Both the position numbers and the translations under genes were made by a program. DNA of 64,000 nucleotides, from assembly GCA_002071415.1 (NCBI GenBank), contig MWFC01000005.1, forward strand, positions 1 to 64,000, given 5' to 3'. This stretch comes from Bacteroidetes bacterium ADurb.Bin012. Lineage in GTDB: Bacteria; Bacteroidota; Bacteroidia; Bacteroidales; TTA-H9. Of the stretch, positions 1 to 9,399 are shown piece after piece. Numbering within the stretch: position 1 is the stretch's first letter; each line of letters starts with the position of its first letter. The notes below the pieces were generated by a model. The model saw nothing but the letters and a program-made list of their open reading frames with translations, ran no database searches and was not told the origin of the DNA.

Positions 1-688
1 AATGTATAACTAACTGAATAAGTTTTATATAAAAAATGTTTAGGAGCTTTTTAGAATTTTGTCGGTTAATAGTGATTAAAAATCTTATAAACTTTGATGG
101 GAAATGAATTGTAATAATTTGAATCATTACTTAATATATCTACAGGACGGAATGAACCCTTTTATGCCTTAGAATGAGTAGAAGCAGATAAAAGTATTTA
201 AAGAAAGGCGAATGCACTCTAAAATTAAGGAAAACATAAAATTCCATTTGCGCAGTGGCTTCTAATAGGGTTTCGCCTTGCTTAACCATTGCCTTCATTG
301 TTTTCGAATGGTCATTAAGGGCTTATGGAGACGACTACTTCTTTACAATAGTCTCGATATGAGCTTTGTAATGTTAAGCTCCCTTATCGCTCCGGTATTG
401 TAAGGTTTTAATGGATAAATTGTCGAATCAAGCTATTCTACTGTGGTTCTTTTTAAGGGTATCTCATTCGGTTTTTTGAAAAAATTACAGGAATATCGAA
501 ATTATTTCGAATGGCTTTTACTTCCCTTTTTGCCTTCGAGTCGATTTCAAAATAGCTCTCAGTATTTACTTTTACTTTGATGACAAAGCCATCTATTACT
601 ATTTCAAATTATTGGTTAGCAATTGATTATTATTTAATTGATGAGTTTTTAATATAATTGGGCGGGAAAATTTTAAAAACAGAGAAAT
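1..688. other. Gene-free 5' stretch, possibly decayed coding DNA
   Basis: No intact gene is visible between the window edge and the first promoter. Two minus-strand stretches still read like protein. At 453-608 about 51 codons run without a stop, rich in alternating Lys/Val and acidic residues, ending in TAA but lacking a plausible start. Around 245-325 another short open stretch includes MKAMVKQGETLLEA. Stops and frame changes separate the two. They may be relics of a gene, but I recognise no family and the open lengths are within what chance allows. Confidence 0.3.
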
Positions 689-719
689 TTTGCCGAAAGT
701 TTTTATTTTCGTATGTTTG
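689..719 (+). promoter_or_regulatory. Bacteroidetes-type promoter of the saccharopine operon
   Basis: TTTG at 689-692 and TATGTTTG at 712-719 are separated by 19 bp, an exact fit to the Bacteroidetes consensus (TTTG, about 19-21 bp, TAnnTTTG). Transcription would start near 726, about 40 nt before the ATG at 766. Confidence 0.7.
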
Positions 720-765
720 CAGACATAATGGAAGGAAATTATAAATTGATAACCTATTGAATGAT

Positions 766-2085
766 ATGACACAACTTAGAATTGGAATTCGCCACGAAGA
801 TAAATATGCGGCCGAAAGGAGAGCTCCTTTGGTTCCACGGCATGTGGCGGAATTAATCAGGAAACATGGATTGGAGGTTTATCTTCAGTCTTCTCCCAAA
901 CGAATATTCAGCGATAAGGAATATGAGCAAGCGGGTGCTAAGGTTGTAAGTAATTTAGAAGATACTCCCGTAATTTTCGGGATTAAAGAGATACCCGTGG
1001 AAGTTTTCGAATATGGGAAGACTTATATTTTTTTCTCACATGTTATTAAAGGGCAACCTTATAACATGGGAATGCTTCGCCGTATGATGGAATTGAAGTG
1101 TAATCTGATTGATTATGAACGTATTGTTGATGATTTTGGCAAGCGTTTGATTTTTTTTGGCCGCTATGCAGGACTTGCTGGTGCCATTAATACCTTGTGG
1201 ACCTTAGGTCTACGATTGAAATACTTTGGTTTCGATACACCTTTTCTAAAAATAAAACAGGCGTATCACTACAAGGATTTGAACGAAGCCTGCAAGGAGG
1301 TTTCCAATGTAGGACGTGAGATTTCGAGGAAAGGATTGCCAACCGAATTGCTCCCCTTTACCATTGGAGTTACTGGTTATGGCAATGTATCGAGTGGTGT
1401 TCAGGAAATATTATCGCTATTACCGGGGATAGAAATTTTGCCCGAAGATTTGCTCAAATTAAAGGATTCTGGTGAATTCCAGAATAATCTGATTTATAAA
1501 GTGACATTCAAGGAAGAACACATAAGTACTCCGAATGATCCTTATAAGGCTTTCGATCTGGATGAATATTATTCCTTGCCTGAAAATTATCATGGCGTTT
1601 TTGAACAGTATCTGCCTCATCTATCTGTTCTAATCAATGGAATATACTGGGATTCGCGTTATCCACGTTTAATTACCAGGCAATATCTAAAGGAGAACTT
1701 TTCAGGAGCGAAACAACCTAAACTTATCGTTGTTGGAGATATTACCTGTGACCCTGAAGGCTCCATCGAAGCTACACTAAAAGGCACTACCATCGAGGAC
1801 CCCATTTTTGTTTATCATCCGCAAACCCATAGCATGACCAGTGGTTACGAGGGGGAAGGTTTACAAATAATGGCGGTCGATATTCTGCCAAGTGAGTTAC
1901 CACGTGATTCCTCTTTGGGTTTTAGCAATGTTTTAAAAAATTATGTCTATGACATTGCTAAGGCCAATTATTCGGCCGCGAGCGCGGGTGAAATTCAATT
2001 GCCTGCGCCTATAAAACGTGCCTTGATCCTCCATAAAGGAGAGCTAACACCTGATTATAAATATATTCAAAAATACCTGGAATAA
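766..2085 (+). CDS. Lysine-ketoglutarate reductase-like (LKR) protein
   Basis: Likely the first enzyme of lysine catabolism through saccharopine, condensing L-lysine with 2-oxoglutarate using NADPH. The N-terminus has the alanine dehydrogenase/LKR-type signature around ERRAPLVP. The middle has an LKR-like stretch (DYERIVDD, then FGRYAGLAGA). The C-terminus has GDITCDPEGSIEATLKGTTI, the segment that distinguishes LKR domains from alanine dehydrogenases. An in-frame TTG lies at 757, but ATG at 766 (MTQLRIGIR) is the better start; it gives 439 residues, close to the LKR half of the eukaryotic bifunctional enzyme. The next gene starts 35 nt downstream and encodes the partner dehydrogenase, so the pair is an operon. 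Biosynthetic use in the reverse direction cannot be excluded, but the partner and promoter suggest catabolism. Confidence 0.82.
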   Translation: MTQLRIGIRHEDKYAAERRAPLVPRHVAELIRKHGLEVYLQSSPKRIFSDKEYEQAGAKVVSNLEDTPVIFGIKEIPVEVFEYGKTYIFFSHVIKGQPYNMGMLRRMMELKCNLIDYERIVDDFGKRLIFFGRYAGLAGAINTLWTLGLRLKYFGFDTPFLKIKQAYHYKDLNEACKEVSNVGREISRKGLPTELLPFTIGVTGYGNVSSGVQEILSLLPGIEILPEDLLKLKDSGEFQNNLIYKVTFKEEHISTPNDPYKAFDLDEYYSLPENYHGVFEQYLPHLSVLINGIYWDSRYPRLITRQYLKENFSGAKQPKLIVVGDITCDPEGSIEATLKGTTIEDPIFVYHPQTHSMTSGYEGEGLQIMAVDILPSELPRDSSLGFSNVLKNYVYDIAKANYSAASAGEIQLPAPIKRALILHKGELTPDYKYIQKYLE

Positions 2086-2120
2086 GAATTTTTCATTTTA
2101 TTACCAATAAATCGATTCAC

Positions 2121-3458
2121 ATGAAGAAAGTATTAATTCTTGGAGCCGGCTTAATAGCAAGACCTATTGTAAAGCATCTGTTGGAACAGGGCTATTTGGT
2201 TACAGTGGCTACACGTACAAAGTCGAAAGCCGATGAGATGATCAAGAAGCATCCTAATGGCACGGCCATCGCATGGACTGTCGAAAATGAAGATATGCTC
2301 GAGAGCATGGTTCACGAAAATGATCTTACCGTAAGCTTATTACCCTATGCTTATCATGTATTGGTTGCCAAAGCCTGTATCAAGGCCAAAAAACACATGG
2401 TAACCACCTCCTATGTCAAACCCGAAATGCAAGCGCTCGATGAACAGGTAAAAGAAGCTGGCATTATCATTCTCAACGAGATGGGCCTCGATCCAGGTAT
2501 CGATCACATGTCGGCAATGAGAATTATCGATCATATCCATCAAAAGGGAGGAAAAATAGAACAATTTTATAGTCTTTGCGGAGCTTTACCTGCACCTGAA
2601 GCAGCCGATAATTACTTCAGATATAAATTCTCATGGAGCCCTAAAGGAGTAGTTATGGCAGGAAATAATGATGCCTGTTTTTTGATGAATGGAAAAATTA
2701 TCGAAATTCCATCGAAAGATCTGTTTAAGAATTCAATGAAAGTATGTTTCCCCGAAGTTGGAATGCTTGAGGTTTATCCCAATCGCGACTCGATTTTGTA
2801 TAAAGAAATTTATGGAATCGAAGAGGCCAAGACTATGATGAGGGGAACTTTTAGATATCCAGGGTGGTGTGTAACCATTGATACCATGAAAGCATTGAAT
2901 TTGATTTCGTACGATAAATACAATTTCGCTGGAAAAACTTATGCTGAATTTGTTGGAATGATGATAGGAATCGAAGATGCTTCTGGCATTCGTCAAAAGG
3001 TGGCCGATTATCTGGGAATTGATGTAAATAATTATGCTTTGCAAGCCATGCAATGGCTTGGCCTGTTCGATGATAAACCTATGGGACGTGCAATCGATTC
3101 TCCTTTTGAAATTACTTCCGATCTGATGATTTCGAAGATGCAATTGGGCGATAATGAGCACGATATGGTGGTGATGCAACACAATTTTTTGGCGGTTTAT
3201 CCTGATGGAAAACGCGAAGTAATCCGCTCGCGCATGCTCGATTATGGAACACCGACAACCGATACGAGCATTGCCCGCACCGTAGCCTTACCTGCTGCTT
3301 TAGGCGTTAGAATGATTTTAGAAGGGAAAATAAACATTAAAGGCGTTTATCGACCTGTATTACCAGAAATTTATAATCCGGTTCTCGATGGATTAGAAGA
3401 ACTTGGAATCAAGATGAATGAAGAATATGGCCTCCCGGAAAGTGAGATTCTTCTTTAA
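2121..3458 (+). CDS. Saccharopine dehydrogenase (glutamate-forming type)
   Basis: Predicted to oxidise saccharopine to glutamate and 2-aminoadipate 6-semialdehyde. The protein opens with a Rossmann fold (VLILGAGLIARPIVKHL, residues about 4-20). It contains the family segment NEMGLDPGIDHMSAM (residues about 118-132) and a LYS9-like C-terminal substrate domain, and its 445 residues are the usual length. It starts with ATG 35 nt after the LKR gene. A strong hairpin follows the stop codon, so the unit contains only these two genes. The split arrangement matches bacterial LKR and SDH genes, unlike the fused animal and plant enzyme. A carboxynorspermidine dehydrogenase relative is a less likely alternative given the LKR neighbour. 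Confidence 0.88.
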   Translation: MKKVLILGAGLIARPIVKHLLEQGYLVTVATRTKSKADEMIKKHPNGTAIAWTVENEDMLESMVHENDLTVSLLPYAYHVLVAKACIKAKKHMVTTSYVKPEMQALDEQVKEAGIIILNEMGLDPGIDHMSAMRIIDHIHQKGGKIEQFYSLCGALPAPEAADNYFRYKFSWSPKGVVMAGNNDACFLMNGKIIEIPSKDLFKNSMKVCFPEVGMLEVYPNRDSILYKEIYGIEEAKTMMRGTFRYPGWCVTIDTMKALNLISYDKYNFAGKTYAEFVGMMIGIEDASGIRQKVADYLGIDVNNYALQAMQWLGLFDDKPMGRAIDSPFEITSDLMISKMQLGDNEHDMVVMQHNFLAVYPDGKREVIRSRMLDYGTPTTDTSIARTVALPAALGVRMILEGKINIKGVYRPVLPEIYNPVLDGLEELGIKMNEEYGLPESEILL

Positions 3459-3479
3459 AACCAATCGATGAAATTTGAG

Positions 3480-3514
3480 TTTTGGGCTGGCAAGACTTTT
3501 TTGCCAGCCCAAAA
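3480..3514 (+). terminator. Hairpin terminator after the saccharopine operon
   Basis: A perfect 14-bp inverted repeat (3480-3493 with 3501-3514, core GGGCTGGC/GCCAGCCC) encloses a 7-nt loop, 21 nt after the stop codon. The arms begin and end in T4/A4, so it could act on either strand. The remaining intergenic DNA to 3810 holds only the candidate -7 box of the next gene. Confidence 0.75.
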
Positions 3515-3725
3515 TGTATTCATACTTTTTTAAGTTTCTCTGAAAGCTCGCATTATCATCTTTTCATGTCCAAATTCCCGTATGACCAAACTGAAAAAAA
3601 CCTTCCTTGAGTTTTCGATTGGGGTTTTTAAGAGTCATAACGTTTCTTTTCAAGCCATTTGCTTAATATCATAGAAAATATCTTTGAAAATATAAGAATT
3701 GCCTCAATTTTTAGTGAGAATCTTT

Positions 3726-3733
3726 TACATTTG
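3726..3733 (+). promoter_or_regulatory. Candidate -7 element before the DUF362 gene
   Basis: TACATTTG matches TAnnTTTG and lies 77 nt before the ATG. There is no clear TTTG at the right upstream distance; ATTG at 3698-3701 is 24 bp away. It is a tentative call. Confidence 0.4.
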
Positions 3734-3810
3734 TAATAAAATTGTTGGTTTGTAGATAATTGATGAAATATCAATATAAGGAAAAATATTAAAAATCAGT
3801 CGATTAAATT

Positions 3811-4743
3811 ATGGAACGCAGGGAATTCATGAGAAAGCTTTGTTTAGGCGCAGTAGGTGGAACTTTGATGGTAAAGGGAATGAGAGCACAGAGTAAGGAC
3901 TTAGAATTATTAACTCCCTCTTTTATTCCTTCTTCCTCGGGATATGATTTGGTTGCCGTTAAAGGAGGCGAGCCAGAAGTGATGTTCGATAAAGCAATAG
4001 CTGCCATGGGGGGAATGACCCAATTTGTCAAAGCTGGACAGAAAGTTGTCGTGAAGCCAAATATAGGTTGGGATGTTGCTCCTGAAAGGGCAGGTAATAC
4101 CAATCCACAACTGGTAAGCCATATCATAAAGCGTTGTCTGGAAGCTGGTGCTGCTGAGGTTTGCATTTTCGACAATCCCTGTGATAATTGGGTAAAAACT
4201 TATAAAACCAGTGGAATTGAATACGCAGTAAAATTAGCTGGAGGTAAAATGTTTCCAGCCAATGAAGAAAGATTTTTTAAAAATGTCAATATCCAGGGGA
4301 AAGTATTAAAAACGGCTGCGGTTCATGAGCTCATCCTTAACAGCGATGTGTTCATCAATGTTCCTATCCTTAAAAACCATGGCTCTACCTTGTTTACTGG
4401 TTCTATGAAAAACTTAATGGGAGTTGTTTGGGACAGGCGTTTCTGGCATCGTAACAATCTTCATCAGTGTATAGCAGATTTTCCAAAATTTAAAAAACCT
4501 GATCTGAACGTAATAGATGCTTACCGAGTTATGTTTCGTAATGGTCCAAAAGGTTTATCTCAAGCCGATGTAAAACTAATGAAATCGATGATCATTTCTC
4601 GAGATATTGTGGCTGCCGACTCAGCTGCTTCCCGCTTGATTGGCCTTGACCCAAGCGAAATTACCCATATCGTTATGGCCAATAACAGCAAAATAGGAAC
4701 GATGGATTTGTCGAAACTCAGTATCCAACGTATCAATATCTGA
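3811..4743 (+). CDS. Tat-exported DUF362 domain protein
   Basis: A 310-residue protein that begins with a twin-arginine signal (RREFMRKLCLG followed by a short hydrophobic run, residues 3-25), so it should be exported folded. The body matches the DUF362 family: VKPNIGWD near residue 83, then AAEVCIFDNPCDNW and VPILKNHGSTLFTGSMKN. The biochemical role of DUF362 is not settled; the family often accompanies Fe-S proteins. Its TGA stop overlaps the ATG of the polyferredoxin gene (TGATG), implying translational coupling and a shared function at the outer face of the inner membrane. A tatA gene lies at 43004-43219. Cys occurs in the body (for example FDNPCDNW), but I see no classical four-Cys ferredoxin motif. 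Confidence 0.85.
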   Translation: MERREFMRKLCLGAVGGTLMVKGMRAQSKDLELLTPSFIPSSSGYDLVAVKGGEPEVMFDKAIAAMGGMTQFVKAGQKVVVKPNIGWDVAPERAGNTNPQLVSHIIKRCLEAGAAEVCIFDNPCDNWVKTYKTSGIEYAVKLAGGKMFPANEERFFKNVNIQGKVLKTAAVHELILNSDVFINVPILKNHGSTLFTGSMKNLMGVVWDRRFWHRNNLHQCIADFPKFKKPDLNVIDAYRVMFRNGPKGLSQADVKLMKSMIISRDIVAADSAASRLIGLDPSEITHIVMANNSKIGTMDLSKLSIQRINI

Positions 4744-6308
4744 TGAAAGTATCGCATAGATTGAGTATATTTCGCATTGTCGTAGCCATATTGTCGTTTA
4801 CACTGATTACTTTGGCCTTTTTCGACTATGTAAGCAAATTGTCGTTTCACCATTTTCGTACGATTCTTTTTCTGCAATTCGTTCCATCACTTTTACAATT
4901 TATCCAATCACCTTCGATTATTACCGCGGGTTTTATTCTGGTCATTCTTCTTACTTTACTGTTCGGGAGAGTGTATTGTTCATGGATTTGTCCATTGGGA
5001 ATACTTCAGGATGGATTATGCAAGCTAAAGCCACACAAAAGGAAAAGAAGGAACAGGTATCAGTATTATCAAACGAATAAATGGCTAAAATACAGCATAC
5101 TTATTTTGACTTTCGTGTCTATTCTGTTAGGTTCTACAATTTTATTGCGATTTATCGATCCTTATTCTCTTTATGGGAAAATGACCTATCAATTGGGGAG
5201 TCCTGTGGTGGTGGGCGTCAACAATTTGGCTTTCGATATCCTTCAACAAATGGGTAATTATTCGCTTAAACCATTGCCTTATCCTTCTTTCAATCTATCG
5301 GCCTTTGTTTTTTCAATAGGATTTTTAGGAATATTAATTTTTTTGGTTTTTTGGAGGGGCAGAGTGTATTGTACGGAATGGTGTCCTGTTGGAACTTTGT
5401 TGGGTTTGGTTTCGAAATTTTCGATTTTCAAACTCCGCGTTTCTGAATCCGACTGCACCGCATGTGGACTTTGTGCCCGAAATTGCAAAGCCGGATGTAT
5501 TGATACAAAATTAAAAACGATCGATTTCGAAAGATGCGTGGCATGCTTCAACTGTTTACGCACTTGTTCTGCTCATGCCATTATTTTTACGCATCACCAA
5601 TCAAAAATCGGTGAATCTAATTTATATCATCCTGATATACAGCGTAGAAGGATTTTGGGTATGATGATTACCGCCACTGCAGGTTTAGGACTGAAATCTG
5701 CCATGGCTCAGGCAAATATCGGTACAAAGGCAATGCTGCCAAATCCTAAACCCTATCCTGTTACTCCACCGGGTTCTCTCTCTCTCGAACATTTCAACAA
5801 AACCTGTACGGCCTGTCATTTATGTATAAATGCTTGTCCAACACAAGTTTTACAGCCTGCTATGCTGCAATTTGGATTAATCGGGCTTTTCCAGCCCTAT
5901 CTCGATTTTCATAAAAATTTTTGTAATTACGATTGTGTTCGTTGTGGAGAGGTTTGCCCTACTGGAGCTATCAAAAGATTAAATTCAGATGACAAAAAAC
6001 TGGTTCAGATAGGGCAAGCTCATTTTTTCAGAGAGAACTGTGTGGTTTATACCGAGGAAACTGCCTGTGGAGCTTGTTCAGAACATTGTCCCACAAAGGC
6101 TGTTCACATGGTGTCTTATAAGGCAGGCCTTACGATTCCCGAAGTAAATCAGAATATCTGCGTTGGTTGTGGTGCATGCGAATATGCCTGTCCCGCTTTG
6201 CCCAATAAAGCCATATATGTGGCTGCCAACCCCATACATTTTCAAGCTTTAGCTCCAGAAAAAAGCACTAAAATTCAAGAAGAAATACCCGAAGAATTTC
6301 CATTTTAA
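4743..6308 (+). CDS. Membrane polyferredoxin, NapH-NapG-like fusion
   Basis: A 521-residue electron-transfer protein. Residues 1-210 hold about four membrane helices and the paired NapH-type motifs VYCSWICPLG (about 77) and VYCTEWCPVG (about 208). A two-cluster ferredoxin segment follows (CTACGLCARNC and CVACFNCLRTC, about 236-278). Near residue 301 there is RRRILGMMITATAGLGLKSA, which looks like an internal Tat signal. After it come four more Cys clusters (CTACHLCINACP, CNYDCVRCGEVCP, CGACSEHCP, CVGCGACEYACP) as in NapG/MauM ferredoxins. I infer a fusion in which cytoplasmic clusters pass electrons through the membrane part to periplasmic ones. Start and stop overlap the upstream DUF362 gene. 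The redox partners are unknown; no nap reductase genes are nearby. Confidence 0.85.
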   Translation: MKVSHRLSIFRIVVAILSFTLITLAFFDYVSKLSFHHFRTILFLQFVPSLLQFIQSPSIITAGFILVILLTLLFGRVYCSWICPLGILQDGLCKLKPHKRKRRNRYQYYQTNKWLKYSILILTFVSILLGSTILLRFIDPYSLYGKMTYQLGSPVVVGVNNLAFDILQQMGNYSLKPLPYPSFNLSAFVFSIGFLGILIFLVFWRGRVYCTEWCPVGTLLGLVSKFSIFKLRVSESDCTACGLCARNCKAGCIDTKLKTIDFERCVACFNCLRTCSAHAIIFTHHQSKIGESNLYHPDIQRRRILGMMITATAGLGLKSAMAQANIGTKAMLPNPKPYPVTPPGSLSLEHFNKTCTACHLCINACPTQVLQPAMLQFGLIGLFQPYLDFHKNFCNYDCVRCGEVCPTGAIKRLNSDDKKLVQIGQAHFFRENCVVYTEETACGACSEHCPTKAVHMVSYKAGLTIPEVNQNICVGCGACEYACPALPNKAIYVAANPIHFQALAPEKSTKIQEEIPEEFPF

Positions 6309-6470
6309 TACTTCCTCGCTAAGACAGTATTAATAAAATCCCATGATTATTAAGAGATTCTATATTGTTTGTTTATAGTTGTTTATATATTAATTTTTTA
6401 AAAAATTCTGTGACTTTTTATTCAGTGAATAATATTTTATTGCTATTAGCATTTTGCTTCTCACGAAGGT

Positions 6471-7205
6471 TTATTCTTTAATATCAGATGCCGCTATAAA
6501 ATAATATTCCTTTCCAGAAATGTATAAATGTTCGAATTCCGACTGACTTATATTTCGTTTGCTTTTAAGGTATGCATCGAGAGTAAAAATTTTCAAACCG
6601 ATTTGCTCGGTCAAGTAACTAAATAAATCGGAAGGTTTTGTGCCATAATAATCGCTGGCGCCTTTTCCAAATTCAAATAATATAATAGGCTTATTTTTTT
6701 TCAGTAAATTTTTCCCTCCCTTCAATACGCAAAATTCCGCTCCTTCCACATCTATCTTAATAAAATCAATGATTTCGTTCTCGGGAATAATTTCATCTAG
6801 TGTTTTTAATTTGACGGTAATTTCTTCAATATCCGGATTACTAATATCGTAATGTCTTTTTTTGATTCCGCTATATGCAGGGGCATTCTTTACAAGCTGG
6901 AAAGACGATTTGCCACTGGTATCGGACAATGCAAAAGGATAAACAACTGCTTTGTTTTTATATTTTATTTGCAGTTCATCGAACAGGTAAGGAATGGGTT
7001 CAAAGGCATAATGCTTGCCGGCTGGTGCATATTGGATCATCACATCTAAAATTTGCCCCTTATGGCAGCCTATGTCAATGCAATTAGAATTATATTTTAG
7101 CGAATTTTTAATTATCCGTTTTGTAATCCTATCATATTTAAGGTTCTTTGTTAAATCGATGTGAAGGAAAATCAGCATTTCTCTGATAATGTCTCTTAAG
7201 TTCAT
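6471..7205 (-). CDS. FkbM family methyltransferase
   Basis: A 244-residue SAM-dependent methyltransferase of the FkbM family, which usually O-methylates sugars or other secreted molecules. Motif I is CIDIGCHKGQILD. Later come YAFEPIPYLFDEL and the family hallmark FIKIDVEGAEFCVLKG (residues about 150-165). The open frame extends 12 nt further up to a TTG, but ATG at 7205 (MNLRDII) is the natural start. The next minus-strand gene upstream is the ArnT-like glycosyltransferase, about 240 nt away across AT-rich DNA, so co-transcription is possible but not assured. The surrounding glycosyltransferases suggest the substrate is a cell-surface glycan; the exact acceptor cannot be read from sequence. 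Confidence 0.85.
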   Translation of the reverse strand: MNLRDIIREMLIFLHIDLTKNLKYDRITKRIIKNSLKYNSNCIDIGCHKGQILDVMIQYAPAGKHYAFEPIPYLFDELQIKYKNKAVVYPFALSDTSGKSSFQLVKNAPAYSGIKKRHYDISNPDIEEITVKLKTLDEIIPENEIIDFIKIDVEGAEFCVLKGGKNLLKKNKPIILFEFGKGASDYYGTKPSDLFSYLTEQIGLKIFTLDAYLKSKRNISQSEFEHLYISGKEYYFIAASDIKE

Positions 7206-7448
7206 GATGAAAATCAAATTAGTTATTATGTACTTTATTTATATAGAAAAATGAAAAATAACCATGTCAAACTGAAAATAAAAAATTTATTCAAATGCAA
7301 ATCTCATTAGAAATGAAAATTAACTAATTTCAAAATTTTATGTTTATTATAATAAAATAACAAAAAATATAAATTATATGTAACAAAATTTTTATTTTTA
7401 GTGACCGACACGATGACCTGTTTATTATTTATATTAATTTTGTTGATT

Positions 7449-9023
7449 TTATTCATGACAAATGAGTTCCTCCTTTATGAACATAATGGTTGGATCGTTT
7501 TTATAATAAGCTGGTATTTCTTTATTGTTAGAATTGAGTATTACAATTTGCTTTCCTTTTTTTGTAAGGTCATTGCATTGATCGGTTGAAGGCAGAAAAT
7601 TATAGGCAGGTAAACCCGTATAGAACATGGCATCGACATAATATCTGCCTTCGACATTGAATAATACGCTATTGGGAGGTAATTTCAAGGAAGTAAATAT
7701 TTTTTTGTTGTTGATCATCATTTTTGTATAATAATTGTTTCCTTTCCAAAGGGTATGTTTTTTTCTCAATGTGTTTATATCAAACTTCAAGGTGAATATC
7801 ATGAGAATAGAGGCAGCAAATATTAAATGATTAACCAAAGGATTTTTAATGAAATGGCTAATATAATTCAATATAAAATCAATGAGCGTAGCAAAAGCAA
7901 TAAAATTTATCATTACAACGATTATAGTGTATGATGGCATTTTAGTTGCAGCCAATGAAAAGAATACATAAACTATTATTACAATGCTGGATAATGAATA
8001 GAATAATTTTTTATCTTTACTTTTTATAAAAAAAGTGATAAAGGCAGGAATAATCAGATATTTTGACCATGAACCATAAATTCTTGTCATCATTTTGAAA
8101 TGATAAAACAAATCCCCTCCATGTCCTTCAAGAGCCGTCTTAAAATGCAGAGCATTATATTTGTAGGAAGCAATCGCCTCATTAGGAAATTTTAATAAAA
8201 TATAAATTTGCCAGGGTGCTGATATAATTATAGTTATTAGTAGTGAAAGTAAAATATCTTTGTTTTCGGTAACTTTAAATTTTTTTTCTACACCTCTTAA
8301 GATTATCCATCCAAGATATACCACAAGACCCACCAACCATTTACATAAAATCGCCATGCCCGAGAATAAACCAATAAGGTAAATCCATATTTTTTTATGT
8401 GTGAATTGATATTCAATAAGAGACCATATACTTAGTGAAATATAAACTAAAAAAGAAACGTCGTTATGATCGAGCTCTTCTCTACCAGCTATTAATTCAA
8501 TGATATAAAGTGTAGATAATGTCAATATGGCCGCAATATAACCCACTCTCTGATTGACGAGTAATTTGCCCGAACGGTAGGTAATAAGAACCAAAATAGT
8601 TCCTAAAATTACACTGGGCAATCTTAAAGCAAATTCAGAAATTCCGAATAATTTGAAACACAGGGCAATTTGCCACAGAAACAAAGGTTGTTTATGCAAC
8701 CAAATATGATATCTATCCCATTTATCATATTCCATTTGCACTATGGGATCATCATATAAAGTAGGCATTAGTGGATGTTTCATCAGATTTTTGCCTACAA
8801 GAGCATGAAAGCGTTCATCCCAGAGATTCAGGAACGGGTCTAACAGTGCTGCAAAACAAAAGATGCAGAAAGCACCCAATCCTAAAAATATCACAGAAAT
8901 CTTGAATTTATTTTTTAGCTGAAAGAAAAGACTGGTAAGCAAGAATGCACCCCCAAGTATGAAGAAAATAATTTGTGTTGTACTGAAATAAGAATTAAGG
9001 AAAATATTTTGTGAATGATTCAT
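7449..9023 (-). CDS. ArnT-like membrane glycosyltransferase (GT39/PMT family)
   Basis: A 524-residue polytopic membrane protein related to ArnT and protein mannosyltransferases. These use polyprenyl-phosphate sugars to modify lipid A, glycans or proteins on the periplasmic side. The first periplasmic loop carries the acidic motif LWDERFHALVGKNLMKHP (near residue 67), matching the catalytic Asp-Glu of the superfamily. At least ten hydrophobic segments follow. ATG at 9023 is the only plausible start. The gene diverges from the GT2 gene across 376 bp. The donor sugar and acceptor are unknown; 4-amino-arabinose is only one possibility. Confidence 0.8.
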   Translation of the reverse strand: MNHSQNIFLNSYFSTTQIIFFILGGAFLLTSLFFQLKNKFKISVIFLGLGAFCIFCFAALLDPFLNLWDERFHALVGKNLMKHPLMPTLYDDPIVQMEYDKWDRYHIWLHKQPLFLWQIALCFKLFGISEFALRLPSVILGTILVLITYRSGKLLVNQRVGYIAAILTLSTLYIIELIAGREELDHNDVSFLVYISLSIWSLIEYQFTHKKIWIYLIGLFSGMAILCKWLVGLVVYLGWIILRGVEKKFKVTENKDILLSLLITIIISAPWQIYILLKFPNEAIASYKYNALHFKTALEGHGGDLFYHFKMMTRIYGSWSKYLIIPAFITFFIKSKDKKLFYSLSSIVIIVYVFFSLAATKMPSYTIIVVMINFIAFATLIDFILNYISHFIKNPLVNHLIFAASILMIFTLKFDINTLRKKHTLWKGNNYYTKMMINNKKIFTSLKLPPNSVLFNVEGRYYVDAMFYTGLPAYNFLPSTDQCNDLTKKGKQIVILNSNNKEIPAYYKNDPTIMFIKEELICHE

Positions 9024-9399
9024 TGAACTCCTGTAAATATTTTATTCATTAAACTGGATCGTATAAACCATGTTCACTTCATTATAAGAGGCAAAGAAAT
9101 ATTTTGCCTAATGTATCGATTTTGATTGAATTCTTATCCCTTTCAAAATAGGGGATTGAAATATCTGATGAAGGCGCAAATATACAATTTTTAAACAGAT
9201 TTGAGTAAAAATGATGGATTCGAAAATCAGTTTCATGTATAGATGCGGAATTTAACGAAATGAAGATGTTTGGCAGAAGATTTATTTTTGATGAATGAAC
9301 TACTTTTTATGTGAGTTGTAAATTTATCGCAATATTTGTAAGAATTTTCTTTACGATTCATTTTTTTACAATTGTTTGTCTCAGAAATTGTTAAGACGA
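9024..9399. other. Divergent intergenic region
   Basis: AT-rich DNA between the minus-strand GT39 gene and the plus-strand GT2 gene must hold both promoters. I see no complete TTTG/TAnnTTTG pair, no RNA gene and no long inverted repeat. Confidence 0.4.

Noticed and set aside
6305-6333. Terminator after the polyferredoxin gene
   Set aside because: The inverted repeat is only 8 AT-rich base pairs with a 13-nt loop and no T tract, so it was too weak to list.
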